From NCBI GenBank assembly GCA_965214205.1, contig OZ243941.1, positions 1,550,001-1,614,000 of the forward strand: a DNA stretch of 64,000 nucleotides, given 5' to 3'. Every line of letters starts with the position of its first letter. Within the stretch, counting starts at the first letter, position 1. The notes below the pieces were generated by a model. That model saw nothing but the letters and a program-made list of their open reading frames with translations. It did no database searches and was not told the DNA's origin. Both the position numbers and the translations under genes were made by a program. This document shows, piece by piece, positions 62,434 to 64,000 of the stretch. Origin of the DNA: G963663315 sp965214205. GTDB lineage: Bacteria > Pseudomonadota > Gammaproteobacteria > Arenicellales > Poriferihabitantaceae.

Positions 62434-63579
62434 ATGCCGGAGCCGATAGATTATCAGGACAGGCCCTGGCTTGACCCGGATGCCGAACCGTTTATCCGTA
62501 TTTCCGATGTCACCAAGAATTTCGGTGATTTCACAGCGGTAAGCAGCGTCAATCTGGATATTTACCAGGGGGAACTGTTTTGCCTGCTGGGTGGTTCGGG
62601 CTGTGGAAAATCAACGCTGCTGCGTATGCTGGCCGGCTTTGAAACCCCTTCATCGGGCAGCATCTATATTGACGGTACGCGGATGAATGATGTGCCCGCT
62701 TATGAGCGTCCCGTTAACATGATGTTCCAGTCCTACGCGCTGTTCCCGCACATGGATGTCGAGAAGAATGTCGCCTATGGATTGAAAAGGGACGGTGTGG
62801 ACAAGGAGGAAATTCGGTTGCGTGTGGCGGAAATGCTGGAGATGGTGGAGTTGGCTGACTTCAGCAAACGCAAACCCCACCAGTTATCGGGCGGTCAGCG
62901 TCAGCGGGTCGCGTTGGCGAGAGCGCTGGTCAAACGTCCGAAGGTGTTGCTGCTTGATGAACCACTGGCCGCGCTGGACAAGCGTCTGCGTGAGCAGACT
63001 CAGTTCGAGTTGATGAATATTCAGGACAAGCTGGGCGTGACTTTCATCGTCGTGACCCATGACCAGGAGGAGGCGATGACGCTTTCGACCCGCATTGCGG
63101 TGATGGATGTCGGGAAATTTGTCCAGATCGGCACGCCGACCGAAATTTATGAATACCCTGATTCGCGAATGGTGGCTGACTTTATCGGTTCGATCAACAT
63201 GTTCGAAGGGCGAGTTACGATGAGCGGGGACGACCATTTGAAAGTGCAATCCAATGACGACGATGTCGAGTTTTATATTGATCATGGCATTCCGGTCAAT
63301 GAGGGCAGCAAGGTCTGGGTGGCGGTTCGCCCGGAGAAAATACGGGTCTCGAAATCACCAGAGGAACAATCGGGGATCAATCAGATCGGGGGAGTGGTTC
63401 AGGATATTGGTTATCTGGGCAATTTCTCGACTTATCGTATCAAGCTCGCCAGTGACAAGATCATCGACGTGACCGTGCCTAATCAGATACGCCCGAAAGG
63501 CGGACGTCATGTGGTGTACTGGGAGGAACAGGTCTGGCTGCAGTGGGACGCTTCCAGTCCGGTCGTTCTCACCAAGTAG
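62434..63579 (+). CDS. potG: Polyamine ABC transporter ATP-binding protein
   Basis: The 381-residue ATPase has Walker A GGSGCGKST near residue 53, Q-loop MMFQSYALFPHM, signature LSGGQRQRVALARAL, Walker B VLLLDEPLAALD, and the His switch VTHDQEEAM. The C-terminal TOBE-like domain from about residue 290 is typical of PotA/PotG. It follows potF by 27 bases. Confidence 0.95.
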   Translation: MPEPIDYQDRPWLDPDAEPFIRISDVTKNFGDFTAVSSVNLDIYQGELFCLLGGSGCGKSTLLRMLAGFETPSSGSIYIDGTRMNDVPAYERPVNMMFQSYALFPHMDVEKNVAYGLKRDGVDKEEIRLRVAEMLEMVELADFSKRKPHQLSGGQRQRVALARALVKRPKVLLLDEPLAALDKRLREQTQFELMNIQDKLGVTFIVVTHDQEEAMTLSTRIAVMDVGKFVQIGTPTEIYEYPDSRMVADFIGSINMFEGRVTMSGDDHLKVQSNDDDVEFYIDHGIPVNEGSKVWVAVRPEKIRVSKSPEEQSGINQIGGVVQDIGYLGNFSTYRIKLASDKIIDVTVPNQIRPKGGRHVVYWEEQVWLQWDASSPVVLTK

Positions 63580-63591
63580 CCCTGACCTTAA

Positions 63592-64000
63592 ATGAAAACT
63601 GGCGCCGGCGCTGCGGATAAACTGAAAAGTCAGCCAGCCGCTGACGGATTCGCGACCCGGCTTGCGCATCTGCTTCAGTCCAGATGGAAAACCGTGGTGG
63701 TGTTTGTTCCTTTCTTCTGGTTGCTGCTGTTTTTCCTGGCGCCCTTTTTCCTCATCCTGAAAATCAGTGTCGCTGAACCGATAATCGCCAGTCCACCTTT
63801 CTCTCCGTTGTTTCAGTGGGCCAGCGATGGCGCGATGAGCATTCGCGTGGTTTTTGACAATTACGCGTACCTGTGGGAAGACGAGCTCTATCTGAATACC
63901 TATATCAGTTCGGTCAAGATTTCTTCGATTTCAACGCTATTGTGCCTGCTGATCGGATATCCGATTGCTTACGCCATTGTGCGGGCCTCGCATACGGCGA
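63592..64000 (+). CDS. potH: Polyamine ABC transporter permease, N-terminal part (cut by window edge)
   Basis: The frame opens at ATG 63592, 12 bases after potG, and runs to the window end (136 codons). It has a cytoplasmic N-terminus, a strong first membrane segment (VVVFVPFFWLLLFFLAPFFL), the PotH-type ISVAEP, an external segment with FDNYAYLWEDELYLNTYISS, and a second membrane segment (ISTLLCLLIGYPIAYAI). The binding-protein-dependent permease loop lies beyond the edge. Confidence 0.93.
   Translation, partial: MKTGAGAADKLKSQPAADGFATRLAHLLQSRWKTVVVFVPFFWLLLFFLAPFFLILKISVAEPIIASPPFSPLFQWASDGAMSIRVVFDNYAYLWEDELYLNTYISSVKISSISTLLCLLIGYPIAYAIVRASHTA

Overview
The window looks like the chromosome of a gammaproteobacterium, probably marine. 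Evidence: the block ispB / rplU-rpmA-obgE-proB / rpsT / murJ-ribF-lspA, a guaB-guaA pair with tadA further on, a PilI-PilJ-ChpA style chemosensory trio, a thiD-thiE fusion, an MttB-superfamily methyltransferase, and a very large Calx-beta autotransporter. No 16S rRNA is present, so a finer placement is inference.

1-10.2 kb is housekeeping. The thiazole/pyrimidine branch of thiamine synthesis (thiS-thiG-thiDE) is followed by ispB (minus strand), the L21/L27-Obg-ProB cluster with a strong promoter and a terminator, rpsT (minus), and murJ-ribF-lspA. ileS, normally between ribF and lspA, is absent. 10.2-14.7 kb is a minus-strand one-carbon module (MttB-like methyltransferase, PanB-like TIM barrel, DUF1638 protein) with a plus-strand Fic AMPylase gene between its second and third genes. 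14.7-34.1 kb holds tRNA-Thr(CGT), a 15-C homopolymer, an 18.8-kb gene for a 6,274-residue secreted Calx-beta/autotransporter protein, and an initiator tRNA-Met. 34.1-40.6 kb carries cysS, lpxH and a tkt-gap-pgk operon. 40.6-45.1 kb carries an inositol-monophosphatase family gene and a degenerate Pil-Chp trio whose CheA-like member lacks the kinase domain and the phospho-accepting histidine. 45.1-48.2 kb is guaB-guaA.

From the guaA stop codon to about 59.96 kb lies an accessory island inserted between guaA and tadA. It carries a HigBA-type module, a NERD nuclease-helicase, a DUF6088 antitoxin with a truncated AbiEii toxin, a NYN protein, a BrxR/CapW-like WYL regulator followed by only the stub of a helicase gene, an ARPP-1 protein, an Old Yellow Enzyme, and HipBA. 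Among them lie at least seven gene remnants and three kinds of dispersed short repeat. No integrase or transposase is visible, so this reads as a decaying defence/toxin island. 60.0-64.0 kb returns to core genes: tadA, a Sco-family protein, and the start of a polyamine ABC transporter operon (potF-potG-potH, cut by the window edge).

No gene-free stretch exceeds 300 bases. The longest, 14844-15115, holds the poly-C tract.
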